From: JAABRE01 sp964413275
GTDB taxonomy: Bacteria; Cyanobacteriota; Cyanobacteriia; Cyanobacteriales; JAABRE01
Reading direction: 5' to 3'
DNA length: 5,104 nucleotides
Assembly: GCA_964413275.1 (NCBI GenBank)
Contig: CAYPSO010000189.1
Location: forward strand, 1-5,104
The notes under the pieces were generated by a model that saw only the letters and a list, made by a program, of their open reading frames with translations, was not told the origin of the DNA and ran no database searches. Positions 1 to 5,104 of this stretch are shown piece after piece (the stretch's first letter is position 1; each line of letters starts with the position of its first letter). The position numbers and the translations under genes were made by a program.

Positions 1-44
1 AAAGATAATCAAAATTCTATTGCCCTATTTTAGTTGAAACAGTC

Positions 45-85
45 CAGTAGGGTGTCGTTAGCCCCAGCATAACGCACCATTACTG
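45..85. repeat. Imperfect palindromic hairpin, probably a dispersed intergenic repeat
   Basis: The arms pair in three blocks: CAGTA (45-49) with TACTG (81-85), GGTG (51-54) with CACC (75-78), and CGTTA (56-60) with TAACG (70-74). That gives 14 base pairs, with one bulged T at 55 and a small internal loop. The core, GGGTG..CGTTA..TAACGCACC, resembles a palindromic sequence I associate with intergenic regions of many cyanobacterial genomes; that likeness is from memory and not checked. No T tract follows on either strand, so it is not a typical intrinsic terminator. The palindrome itself is directly visible; its membership of a repeat family is inferred. Confidence 0.55.
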
Positions 86-141
86 AAGTCTGCTGGGATA
101 TTGATTCCGAGAAATCACCTAGAGTATTTAACCGAACTTGA

Positions 142-185
142 GATTAAGCGATTCAGCGAAGCTGGCACTGTGTGATCGCTTAATT
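142..185. repeat. Inverted repeat with nested small hairpin
   Basis: ATTAAGCGAT (143-152) is perfectly complementary to ATCGCTTAAT (175-184). Possible wobble pairs at 142/185 and 153/174 extend the stem. Inside lies a small hairpin, CAGC-GAA-GCTG (154-164). The arms carry GCGAT/ATCGC, close to half of the HIP1 octamer, and the body is richer in GC than the sequence around it. This suggests a small inserted repeat unit of the kind scattered between cyanobacterial genes. No T tract follows that would make it a terminator. A DNA-binding site or a folded leader for the gene that follows is possible but has no support. Confidence 0.5.
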
Positions 186-220
186 AAAAAAAGCCTACAA
201 TATTTCTTAACAATATCTTT

Positions 221-226
221 TATACT
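221..226 (+). promoter_or_regulatory. Possible -10 box for the GHL10 gene
   Basis: TATACT lies 57 bases before the ATG at 284 and matches a sigma-70 type -10 element at five of six positions. No good -35 hexamer stands 16-18 bases upstream; the nearest candidates are AT-rich and weak. In such AT-rich DNA a match like this can arise by chance, so this is a tentative call. A small odd-length palindrome, AGTTA-A-TAACT, lies at 235-245, just downstream of where transcription would begin. Confidence 0.25.
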
Positions 227-283
227 TAATAAACAGTTAATAACTCAATTATTAAAAATCAAAAGTTGATCTATCTCAAAAGT

Positions 284-1780
284 ATGATAAAAAAATCTAT
301 TTCACTAAAAAAATGCGGACACAAGTTAATTATCAATAGCCTAATGGCTGGATTACTTACCAGTGGCAGTTTAATTAGTCCTATTTCCGCTCAAACCATT
401 AATCAACCTTATTGTACTTTTGATTCAGATACTACTAACAGCAAAGAAAATTTACGCAAAGCATCTTTAAAAGGTAGTTCAGATCAGAAAAATGAATATA
501 AAAATTTATTAAAAAAACACGCCGATATTTTGCGTAAATGTAGGGAGCAATCGTGGTTAAGAGAACAAGCAATTTGGTTGCGTCTTTATCCCTGTGACAT
601 CAAAGAAGGTGCTTTAGATGAAATTCTTGATCGCATTGTCAATAAAGGTTATAACAAAATTTATTTAGAAGTATTTTATGATAGTCAAGTCCTTTTACCC
701 CCTAGTGAAAATGTAGATCCTTGGATTTCTTTTTTGGATGGAGTACAAGGAGGAGAAAAAGTTGACTTATTAGCAGAAACTATCCAAAAAGGCCGTGAAA
801 GAGGCTTAAAAGTTTATGCTTGGATGTTTACCATGAATTTCGGCTATAGTTATGCTCAAAGAACTGATAAACAAGGAGTTTTAGCTCGCAATGGTAAAGG
901 AGATGATAGTTTAGAATTTGTTCATGATCGTTCTCAAGCTTTTATCGATCCCTATAATCGTCAAGCTCAAGTAGATTATTATAATCTGATACAAAAGGTT
1001 ATTCAACGTCAACCAGATGGAATTTTATTTGACTATATTCGTTACCCTAGAGGAAGTGGAACACAATCTGTAGCTAGTAGTGTTAAAGATTTATGGATTT
1101 ATGGCCCAGCTTCTAAACAAGCCCTTTATCAAAGAGCATTAAATAATCAAGGGCAGTGGTTAATCCATCGTTATGTTAACCAAGGGTTTATAACCACTAA
1201 AGACATAGCAGAAGTAAGAGCAATGGCTCCCGATGAAAAAAGTCCTCTTTGGCAAGGGCGCACTCCTAGACCAAATGAAGAAGAATTACCGATTGGAAGT
1301 TTACACAAACTCCTAGAATTGGAATTATGGCATTTAACCGTTGCTCATGCGGCTCAAGGTGTAATTGATTTTGTAACCTTTGCTTCTGCCCCCGCACAGA
1401 AAGTCGGTATTAAAACTGGTGCAGTATTTTTTCCGGGGGGTAATCAATTAGTAGGTCAAAAAGGTTTTGATTCTCGTCTGCAACCTTGGCATCAATTTCC
1501 CAGTTATTTAGAAAGACATCCCATGTCTTATGCAGTTTGTGGGCAAGCTAATTGTATTGTAGATGAAGTGAAAAGAGTTACTAAAAGTACAGGTCGAGAA
1601 ACCAAAGTTATACCGGCTTTAGCAGGGCTTTGGGGACAAGATTATGACAATCGCCCTTCTTTAGAAGTACAAATGGAAGCTATTCGTCGTGGCAACCCTG
1701 AAATTCAGGAGATTAGTCATTTTGCCTTTTCTTGGCAAGAACAACAATTTGACCAAGAACGGAAATTCTGTAAATTATAA
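284..1780 (+). CDS. Secreted family-10-like glycoside hydrolase (GHL10/DUF187)
   Basis: The 498-residue product appears to be an exported GHL10 (PF02638, DUF187) protein. An N-terminal signal peptide is visible: basic residues 1-14, a hydrophobic core at about 15-31, and a likely cleavage after ISA at residue 36. The barrel-like domain starts near residue 95 (IWLRLYPCD) and includes YAWMFTMNFG (178-187) and the family's strand motif PDGILFDYIRYPR (244-256), in which Asp250 is a candidate active-site acid. The region from about 260 to 480 continues the fold. A TTG six codons upstream at 266 would extend the frame, but the ATG at 284 gives a cleaner signal peptide, so I chose it; neither start has a clear ribosome-binding site. 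Relatives include E. coli DigH, which cleaves stripped peptidoglycan glycan strands, so a periplasmic cell-wall role is a reasonable inference. The actual substrate is unknown. The gene stands alone, ended by its own terminator. Confidence 0.85.
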   Translation: MIKKSISLKKCGHKLIINSLMAGLLTSGSLISPISAQTINQPYCTFDSDTTNSKENLRKASLKGSSDQKNEYKNLLKKHADILRKCREQSWLREQAIWLRLYPCDIKEGALDEILDRIVNKGYNKIYLEVFYDSQVLLPPSENVDPWISFLDGVQGGEKVDLLAETIQKGRERGLKVYAWMFTMNFGYSYAQRTDKQGVLARNGKGDDSLEFVHDRSQAFIDPYNRQAQVDYYNLIQKVIQRQPDGILFDYIRYPRGSGTQSVASSVKDLWIYGPASKQALYQRALNNQGQWLIHRYVNQGFITTKDIAEVRAMAPDEKSPLWQGRTPRPNEEELPIGSLHKLLELELWHLTVAHAAQGVIDFVTFASAPAQKVGIKTGAVFFPGGNQLVGQKGFDSRLQPWHQFPSYLERHPMSYAVCGQANCIVDEVKRVTKSTGRETKVIPALAGLWGQDYDNRPSLEVQMEAIRRGNPEIQEISHFAFSWQEQQFDQERKFCKL

Positions 1781-1790
1781 AAGATTTTAG

Positions 1791-1822
1791 ATAATTAAAA
1801 AAAATCTTTAATTATTTTTTTT
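1791..1822 (+). terminator. AT-only intrinsic terminator after the GHL10 gene
   Basis: ATAATTAAA (1791-1799) pairs perfectly with TTTAATTAT (1807-1815) around a seven-base loop, and a run of eight T (1815-1822) follows at once. The stem has no G-C pair, so it would be weak, but its position 10 bases after the stop codon and the T tract fit a rho-independent terminator. It ends just upstream of the tRNA promoter and so would insulate the tRNA gene from read-through. Confidence 0.55.
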
Positions 1823-1826
1823 AATC

Positions 1827-1835
1827 TGTTATAAT
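1827..1835 (+). promoter_or_regulatory. Extended -10 promoter of the tRNA-Leu gene
   Basis: TGTTATAAT is a perfect extended -10 element (TGnTATAAT), with the consensus hexamer at 1830-1835. It lies 20 bases before the first base of the mature tRNA, which implies a short leader of about 14 bases if transcription starts near 1842. The expected -35 position falls in the terminator's AT-rich stem and is not consensus; an extended -10 can make up for that. Confidence 0.7.
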
Positions 1836-1855
1836 GGAATTTGTGTCAGTTACCT

Positions 1856-1936
1856 GCGGACGTGGCGGAATTGGTAGACGCGCTAGACTTAGGATCTAGT
1901 ATCTTCGATGTGAGAGTTCGAGTCTCTCCGTCCGCA
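1856..1936 (+). tRNA. trnL-UAG: tRNA-Leu, anticodon UAG
   Basis: This 81-base gene folds as a class II tRNA. The acceptor stem GCGGACG (1856-1862) pairs with CGTCCGC (1929-1935), with discriminator A at 1936. The D arm uses GCG (1865-1867) and CGC (1879-1881) around a loop containing GGTAGA. The anticodon stem CTAGA/TCTAG (1883-1887, 1895-1899) encloses loop CTTAGGA, with anticodon TAG at 1890-1892, which reads CUN leucine codons. A short extra arm (about 1900-1911, ATC-TTC-GAT) marks the leucine type. The T arm is GAGAG-TTCGAGT-CTCTC (1912-1928). The 3' CCA is not encoded, so it must be added after transcription. There is no intron; the group I intron known in cyanobacteria is typical of the UAA isoacceptor instead. 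Confidence 0.97.
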
Positions 1937-1970
1937 CTATTTAATATGCTATACACTACGAGACTTTCAC

Positions 1971-1983
1971 CGACCTACGGTCG
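1971..1983. repeat. Small perfect hairpin beside the heptamer repeat
   Basis: CGACC (1971-1975) and GGTCG (1979-1983) form a perfect five-pair stem with the three-base loop TAC. It abuts the heptamer tract and contains the TAG stop of the minus-strand small reading frame. It could be the edge of a repeat insertion or a weak 3' structure for the tRNA transcript, but there is no T tract on either side. Confidence 0.35.
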
Positions 1984-2151
1984 AGGAAACAGGGAACAGG
2001 CAAGAGGCAACAGATTAGGCTGTTTGTGAGGGGCAAGATTTGTTGAATGTTCCGCAGAAATCAATTTTGAATTACATCCGCCAATAAATAGCATCAGTGC
2101 GGTTATCAAAATAAGCACAAGTTTTAGATCGAGTGTTTTCATTTCCGGCAT
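1975..2151 (-). CDS. Possible small lipoprotein, C-terminus formed by heptamer repeat
   Basis: A 58-codon frame runs from ATG at 2151, with a second in-frame ATG at 2142 giving 55 codons, to TAG at 1977-1975. Counting from 2151, its first 26 residues form a convincing type II signal: Lys5 and Lys10, a hydrophobic stretch VLILITALMLF at about 12-22, then the lipobox IGGC with the lipidated Cys at 26. About 15 ordinary residues follow; the last dozen (NLLPLACSLF...) are simply the translated heptamer tract. AGGTGA at 2170-2165 resembles a ribosome-binding site but is 13 bases from the first ATG. Leucine codons here are CTN-rich, unlike the TTA-rich neighbouring genes. It may be a real small lipoprotein, a gene whose 3' end was replaced by repeat insertion, or chance. 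I do not recognise a family. Confidence 0.4.
   Translation of the reverse strand: MPEMKTLDLKLVLILITALMLFIGGCNSKLISAEHSTNLAPHKQPNLLPLACSLFPRP
1985..2013. repeat. Short tandem heptamer repeat (STRR-like), four units
   Basis: Four seven-base units lie head to tail: GGAAACA (1985), GGGAACA (1992), GGCAAGA (1999) and GGCAACA (2006), followed by a G that begins a fifth. The consensus is GGVAACA. Degenerate heptamers of this kind are known in cyanobacteria as short tandemly repeated repetitive sequences. The copies differ from each other at one to three bases, so the tract is not freshly expanded. It lies between the tRNA gene and the minus-strand reading frame and supplies that frame's last codons. 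Confidence 0.7.
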
Positions 2152-2236
2152 TGGTAAGGGAATCTCACCTAAGCATTAGAAATAAGGTTTTCAATGGTTT
2201 TTTTAAACTTATTTTTTACTACCCTCCAAGGCAAAA

Positions 2237-2281
2237 TTACTTAGTTGCCAAAAACTAAAAACTGATTGGGCAACCAAGTAA
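2237..2281 (-). terminator. Intrinsic terminator of the 76-residue protein gene
   Basis: The 13-base arms 2237-2249 and 2269-2281 are complementary at 12 positions. The odd position is an A-C mismatch on the plus strand but becomes a G-U pair in minus-strand RNA, so the stem is fully paired only in that orientation. The loop is 19 bases, and four T residues follow the stem, one A after it, in the minus direction. It begins two bases after the stop codon of the minus-strand gene, exactly where its terminator should be. Confidence 0.75.
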
Positions 2282-2282
2282 A

Positions 2283-2513
2283 TTAAAGAGTTTTCCAAGC
2301 ATGAGAGACTATCTCACTTAACCAACGTCTTTGCATTTTGTCTAAAATTAGGTCTTCTGCCAACATTTGTGCAGTTAAATCATCTAGGGTTTCTCCCTGA
2401 GATTTTGATAAGTTAATAATTCCTGCGATCGCAGATGCAATCAACTCTTCTGAGATGGGATAATTTTTTAAGGCAATTATTTCTTCAGCCGTTTGAGGTA
2501 TGGAATAATTCAT
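2283..2513 (-). CDS. Small conserved-looking protein of unknown function (76 residues)
   Basis: I do not recognise a named family. The product reads as a compact, soluble, helix-rich protein with no signal peptide, membrane segment, cysteine or metal-binding motif. Visible parts are PQTAEEIIALKNYPISEELI (6-25), an Ala/Ile-rich helix (26-35) and an acidic then amphipathic C-terminal half ending in RRWLSEIVSHAWKTL. The segment YPISEELIASAIAGII resembles cyanobacterial hypothetical proteins I recall, but I cannot name one. A HIP1 octamer lies within the coding sequence. The ATG at 2513 is the natural start, though no Shine-Dalgarno site precedes it. The gene ends at a good terminator, supporting a real single-gene transcript, and it is divergent from cruA. 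No function can be inferred. Confidence 0.75.
   Translation of the reverse strand: MNYSIPQTAEEIIALKNYPISEELIASAIAGIINLSKSQGETLDDLTAQMLAEDLILDKMQRRWLSEIVSHAWKTL
2425..2432. repeat. HIP1 octamer
   Basis: GCGATCGC, the highly iterated palindrome of cyanobacterial genomes, lies inside the small minus-strand gene. In AT-rich DNA a chance copy is unlikely, so it is useful mainly as a taxonomic marker. Confidence 0.85.
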
Positions 2514-2644
2514 AATTGTGACATTGTGGAAAAAAATTAAAGATTTTTATTAAAAAGTTAAGTTTTGTTAAACTATTCTCATAATTGAGTATTGTAAGTT
2601 TAACTTATTTTGTCAAAATAACAACACCCTCTTAAGAAATAGAA
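2514..2644. promoter_or_regulatory. Divergent promoter region between the 76-residue gene and cruA
   Basis: Both flanking genes start at the edges of this 131-base, strongly AT-rich spacer, so it must hold promoters for both directions. I see no consensus -35/-10 pair in either. It contains a cluster of inverted repeats: GTTAAACT (2567-2574) with AGTTTAAC (2597-2604), a nested CTCA-TAAT-TGAG (2577-2588), and the odd palindrome AAGTT-T-AACTT (2596-2606). These could be operator half-sites or a stem in the cruA leader, but AT-rich DNA yields such palindromes readily. Confidence 0.4.
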
Positions 2645-4636
2645 ATGAAAGAACTTATTTATTTAGAAGTACCTACACCTGATACAGAGGAAATTCGTAA
2701 TTTTTTACAGAAAAAATGGCAACCTGAAACAGGAGAAAAAATTATTACCAAAAGTGGTATTCGCTTAATATTTCAACAAACAAATAGTCAATTATCTATT
2801 TTTCTTTGGTCTGTACAACGTACCACTTATGTAAAAGTATTTCAATGGGGAAATAAAAATATTTTAGCTAGTGGTAATATTTGCCAAAAATTAAAGCAAG
2901 ATTTAGAAAATAATTTTCCCAATCTTTATCCTATTCCCCCAGAAATAGATATTTCAACACAATCAATTTTTGACGCTTTAAGTACAGATTACCCTGAGAC
3001 TGTCCGTTTTTTCCGTAAAATGCCTCAAGGAGAATACGATCTCAAGCGAGTTTATTGGTGGGAAAAACGTTGGCGTGAAAGTGTTTTAAATCCTCAGCAA
3101 CCTCAACAAGTGATATTTAAGAATAACGAGAATAGATCGGACTCTATAGATTACGATTTAATTTATCTTGGAGGTGCATTGGGAACAATTCATGCCGTAG
3201 CAATGGCCGCTTTAGGTTATCGAGTTTTACTAATTGAAAGATTAAAATTTGGTAGAATGAACCGAGAATGGAATATTTCTAGATCGGAATTTCAAAATTT
3301 AATTGATTTAGGTTTATTCACATCTACGGAATTTGAAAGTATCATTTCCTCGGAATATATTGATGGTTTTAGTAAGTTTTTTGATGGTAACAATCCGAAG
3401 CATTTAAAAGCTGATGTGTTACATACACCTACTGTTCTCAATATAGCCATTAATTCTGATAAATTATTGAGTTTATGTGGCGAAAAATTACGTAAATTTG
3501 GTGCGGATATTTGGGAAGAAACGGAGTTTCTGCGGGGGGATATAGGAGCGAATGGAGTTACGGTTAAACTCAAAAATTTAGCCACAGGGGAAGAAAAACA
3601 AACCACAGGCAGATTATTAATAGATGCCATGGGTACAGCTTCTCCCATTGCTTGGCAACTCAATGGAGGCAGAACTTTTGACAGTGTTTGTCCCACCGTT
3701 GGTGCAGTAATTGAAAGGGGTTTTGATCGAGAAGTTTGGGATAAAAAATATGGTGATGTGTTGTTTTCCCACGGAGATATTTCTAGAGGCAGACAGTTAA
3801 TTTGGGAGTTATTTCCGGGGGAAGATGATGATTTAACTGTTTATTTGTTTCATTATCATCAAGTACATCCTGAAAATCCGGGGTCTTTATTAGAGATGTA
3901 TGAAGACTTCTTTACAATTTTACCCGAATATCGACGTTGTGAGATGGATAAATTAGTCTGGAAAAAGCCAACCTTTGGTTATATTCCGGGTCATTTTAGC
4001 AGGACAAGAGGCGATCGCACCGTTGCTTTTGACCGACTTTTAGCCATTGGTGATGCGGCTTCCCTACAATCTCCTCTCATTTTTACAGGTTTTGGTTCGT
4101 TGGTTCGTAATTTACCCCGTTTAACTAAATTATTAGATACTGCTCTAAAACACGACCTTTTAACTGCGGAAAATCTTAATCAAATTCGTGCTTATCAAAG
4201 TAATACGGCAGTAACTTGGCTCTTTTCTAAAGGAATGATGGTACCGACAGGAAAGAATTTACCTCCTCAACGGATTAACTCGATGTTAAATACCTTTTTT
4301 GGTTTACTGGCTAATGAACCGCAAGAAATTGCCGATACTTTTATTAAAGATCGCACTAATTGGACAACTTTTAATAAATTAGCTTTAAAAGCAGCTTTTA
4401 CTAATCCTGTTTTATTATTATGGATTTGGGAAATGTCAGGCAGTAAAGATATTTTTCGTTGGTTAGGTAGTTATTTATCTTTTACCATAGATGCTTTAAT
4501 TGGATTTTTGTTAATGGGTTGGTTTCCGGGATTCTTAAAAAAATCGCAATCTTGGTTAGAGAAAAATTATCCTGTTTTATGGTTAAAATTATTGAGTTTT
4601 AATTACAACTTAAAACTTAGTACAGGAAGAAATTAA
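2645..4636 (+). CDS. cruA: Lycopene cyclase, CruA type (FAD-dependent)
   Basis: The 663-residue product fits the CruA/CruP lycopene cyclase family, which forms beta-ionone rings on lycopene to give gamma- and beta-carotene. An N-terminal region of about 165 residues, including YPETVRFFRKMPQGEYDLKR (116-135), precedes the flavin domain. The dinucleotide-binding loop is a variant, GGALGTIHA (176-184), with the strand-end acid at Glu198 (LLIER). RMNREWNISRSEF (204-216) is a family signature, DAMG (327-330) follows, and LLAIGDAASLQSP (465-477) is the second FAD contact. Residues 585-631 contain hydrophobic stretches that could anchor it to the thylakoid membrane. I prefer CruA to its paralogue CruP because of the long N-terminal region and the GGALGTIHA loop, from memory of the families. 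The start ATG has no clear ribosome-binding site. No other carotenoid gene is adjacent. It is divergent from the 76-residue gene and has its own terminator. Confidence 0.8.
   Translation: MKELIYLEVPTPDTEEIRNFLQKKWQPETGEKIITKSGIRLIFQQTNSQLSIFLWSVQRTTYVKVFQWGNKNILASGNICQKLKQDLENNFPNLYPIPPEIDISTQSIFDALSTDYPETVRFFRKMPQGEYDLKRVYWWEKRWRESVLNPQQPQQVIFKNNENRSDSIDYDLIYLGGALGTIHAVAMAALGYRVLLIERLKFGRMNREWNISRSEFQNLIDLGLFTSTEFESIISSEYIDGFSKFFDGNNPKHLKADVLHTPTVLNIAINSDKLLSLCGEKLRKFGADIWEETEFLRGDIGANGVTVKLKNLATGEEKQTTGRLLIDAMGTASPIAWQLNGGRTFDSVCPTVGAVIERGFDREVWDKKYGDVLFSHGDISRGRQLIWELFPGEDDDLTVYLFHYHQVHPENPGSLLEMYEDFFTILPEYRRCEMDKLVWKKPTFGYIPGHFSRTRGDRTVAFDRLLAIGDAASLQSPLIFTGFGSLVRNLPRLTKLLDTALKHDLLTAENLNQIRAYQSNTAVTWLFSKGMMVPTGKNLPPQRINSMLNTFFGLLANEPQEIADTFIKDRTNWTTFNKLALKAAFTNPVLLLWIWEMSGSKDIFRWLGSYLSFTIDALIGFLLMGWFPGFLKKSQSWLEKNYPVLWLKLLSFNYNLKLSTGRN
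4011..4018. repeat. HIP1 octamer
   Basis: A second GCGATCGC lies within cruA, encoding part of the RGDRT stretch (residues 455-459) just before the FAD-contact motif. Confidence 0.85.
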
Positions 4637-4638
4637 TT

Positions 4639-4682
4639 AAAATCAAAATATTATCTGCCTATTCGGGTAATATTTTGATTTT
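4639..4682. terminator. Bidirectional terminator between cruA and the convergent gene
   Basis: The 15-base arms 4639-4653 and 4668-4682 are perfectly complementary, and the inner bases can pair further through C-G and G-U pairs. In the plus direction the stem ends in a run of five T (4679-4683). In the minus direction it continues into TTTTAATTAATT. It lies 2 bases after the cruA stop and 32 bases from the stop of the minus-strand gene, so it is placed to end both transcripts. Confidence 0.85.
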
Positions 4683-4714
4683 TGAGTTGAGTTTATTAAA
4701 GAAAAAAGCAAACC

Positions 4715-5104
4715 CTATTTTACAAAAGTCCACCAAGCTAAAGCATAGGGTTGAGTTTCTTCGTTCACCTGTTCGCGATAATATACCCTAATTTTATAAT
4801 TACCTGTTTGGGGAATAGAACAAAAAATATGTTCGGTGCTGTCAACTTGACTGTTAGAGTGACAAATGCTATCTTCAAGGCGATCGCTATTAGCCGGCAT
4901 TAAATAAAGATCGAGATTATTTAAGCCTTTATCTGTAAAAGTTTCACCAACATCATAGGTTTTATTATTGTTAGTATCATTAAGTTCCACTAAACGATCC
5001 CAAGTTAAGGTAAGAGAGACAAAACTACCCTGTTGTAAAGGTGAGACTATCTTATAATCAGCTACCTTTTTAGCTTGAAGAGTAGCATAATTCCAACCTA
5101 AAGG
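4715..5104 (-). CDS. C-terminal part of a probably secreted beta-rich protein (partial)
   Basis: The frame is open from the window's right edge to TAA at 4717-4715, giving 129 residues of a longer protein; the GTG at 4990 is an internal codon rather than a likely start. The pattern GWNYATL (3-9), a Leu/Thr-rich strand ending LTLTW (31-35), NNLDLYLMP (66-74), STEHIFC near residue 93, TGNYKIRVYY and YALAWWTF matches a beta-sandwich end domain I have seen in exported cyanobacterial and planctomycete proteins, including some proteases. Two cysteines (at ICHS and IFCS) could form a disulphide, which fits export. DTNNNKTYDVGE resembles an acidic calcium-binding loop. The enzyme or surface function lies outside the window and cannot be named. 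It converges on cruA across a shared terminator. Confidence 0.75.
   Translation of the reverse strand, partial: PLGWNYATLQAKKVADYKIVSPLQQGSFVSLTLTWDRLVELNDTNNNKTYDVGETFTDKGLNNLDLYLMPANSDRLEDSICHSNSQVDSTEHIFCSIPQTGNYKIRVYYREQVNEETQPYALAWWTFVK
4880..4887. repeat. HIP1 octamer
   Basis: A third GCGATCGC lies inside the partial minus-strand gene, encoding the SDR stretch of NSDRLED. The three copies are spaced irregularly over 5.1 kb and are all in coding sequence. Confidence 0.85.

Noticed and set aside
1..33. A frame ending KDNQNSIALF and TAG at the left edge, possibly the tail of an upstream gene
   Set aside because: Ten codons are too few to tell from chance, and no terminator follows closely.
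235..245. Palindrome AGTTA-A-TAACT, similar to AAGTT-T-AACTT near cruA, as a shared operator
   Set aside because: Five-base half-sites of A and T rich sequence are expected several times by chance in 5 kb of such DNA; two copies do not establish a regulon.
1841..2029. A 62-codon plus-strand open frame containing ADVAELVDALDLGSS
   Set aside because: It is the translation of the tRNA-Leu gene; this peptide is a well-known false product of leucine tRNA sequences.
1937..2036. A small regulatory RNA or attachment site at the tRNA 3' flank
   Set aside because: No duplicated tRNA end, integrase gene or promoter plus terminator pair is visible; the tandem repeat explains the structure seen.
3292..3696. 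A 134-codon minus-strand open frame
   Set aside because: It lies entirely inside cruA on the opposite strand and has no recognisable domain; the plus-strand product is clearly the real one.
2645..4636. Assignment as CruP or a geranylgeranyl reductase-type flavoprotein
   Set aside because: The NREWNISRSEF signature indicates the CruA/CruP family rather than a reductase, and the long N-terminal region favours CruA, although CruP is not fully excluded.

Overview
The window looks like chromosomal DNA from an AT-rich cyanobacterium. Four things point there: three copies of the HIP1 octamer GCGATCGC (2425, 4011, 4880), a CruA-type lycopene cyclase, a heptamer tandem repeat of the cyanobacterial STRR type, and genes without clear Shine-Dalgarno sites. 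Species cannot be fixed from this; a unicellular AT-rich genus is plausible.

Layout. Positions 1-283 hold no convincing gene but contain two imperfect hairpins (45-85 and 142-185) that resemble dispersed cyanobacterial intergenic repeats, then a possible -10 box. A secreted GHL10-family (DUF187) glycoside-hydrolase-like protein follows (284-1780, +), ended by an AT-only hairpin with a T tract. Next, with its own extended -10 promoter, is an intron-free tRNA-Leu(UAG) at 1856-1936 (+). The stretch 1937-2282 contains a four-unit heptamer repeat and, on the minus strand, a small possible lipoprotein reading frame (1975-2151) whose last codons are formed by that repeat. Further on is a well-formed minus-strand terminator (2237-2281) for a 76-residue unrecognised protein (2283-2513, -).

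That small gene is divergent from a 663-residue FAD-dependent lycopene cyclase, most likely CruA (2645-4636, +), across a 131-base spacer. CruA ends at a strong hairpin (4639-4682) placed to stop transcription from both sides, because the next gene converges on it: the 3' end of a minus-strand gene (4715 to beyond 5104) for a probably secreted beta-rich domain.

The genes form no obvious pathway or operon. They appear to be separate transcription units: envelope polysaccharide hydrolysis, translation, carotenoid ring formation, an exported protein, and two small unknowns. I see no mobile element, CRISPR array, toxin-antitoxin pair, defence system or clearly new multigene system. The points most worth a second look are the small lipoprotein frame fused to the heptamer repeat, the orphan 76-residue protein opposite cruA, and the two repeat hairpins at the left end.
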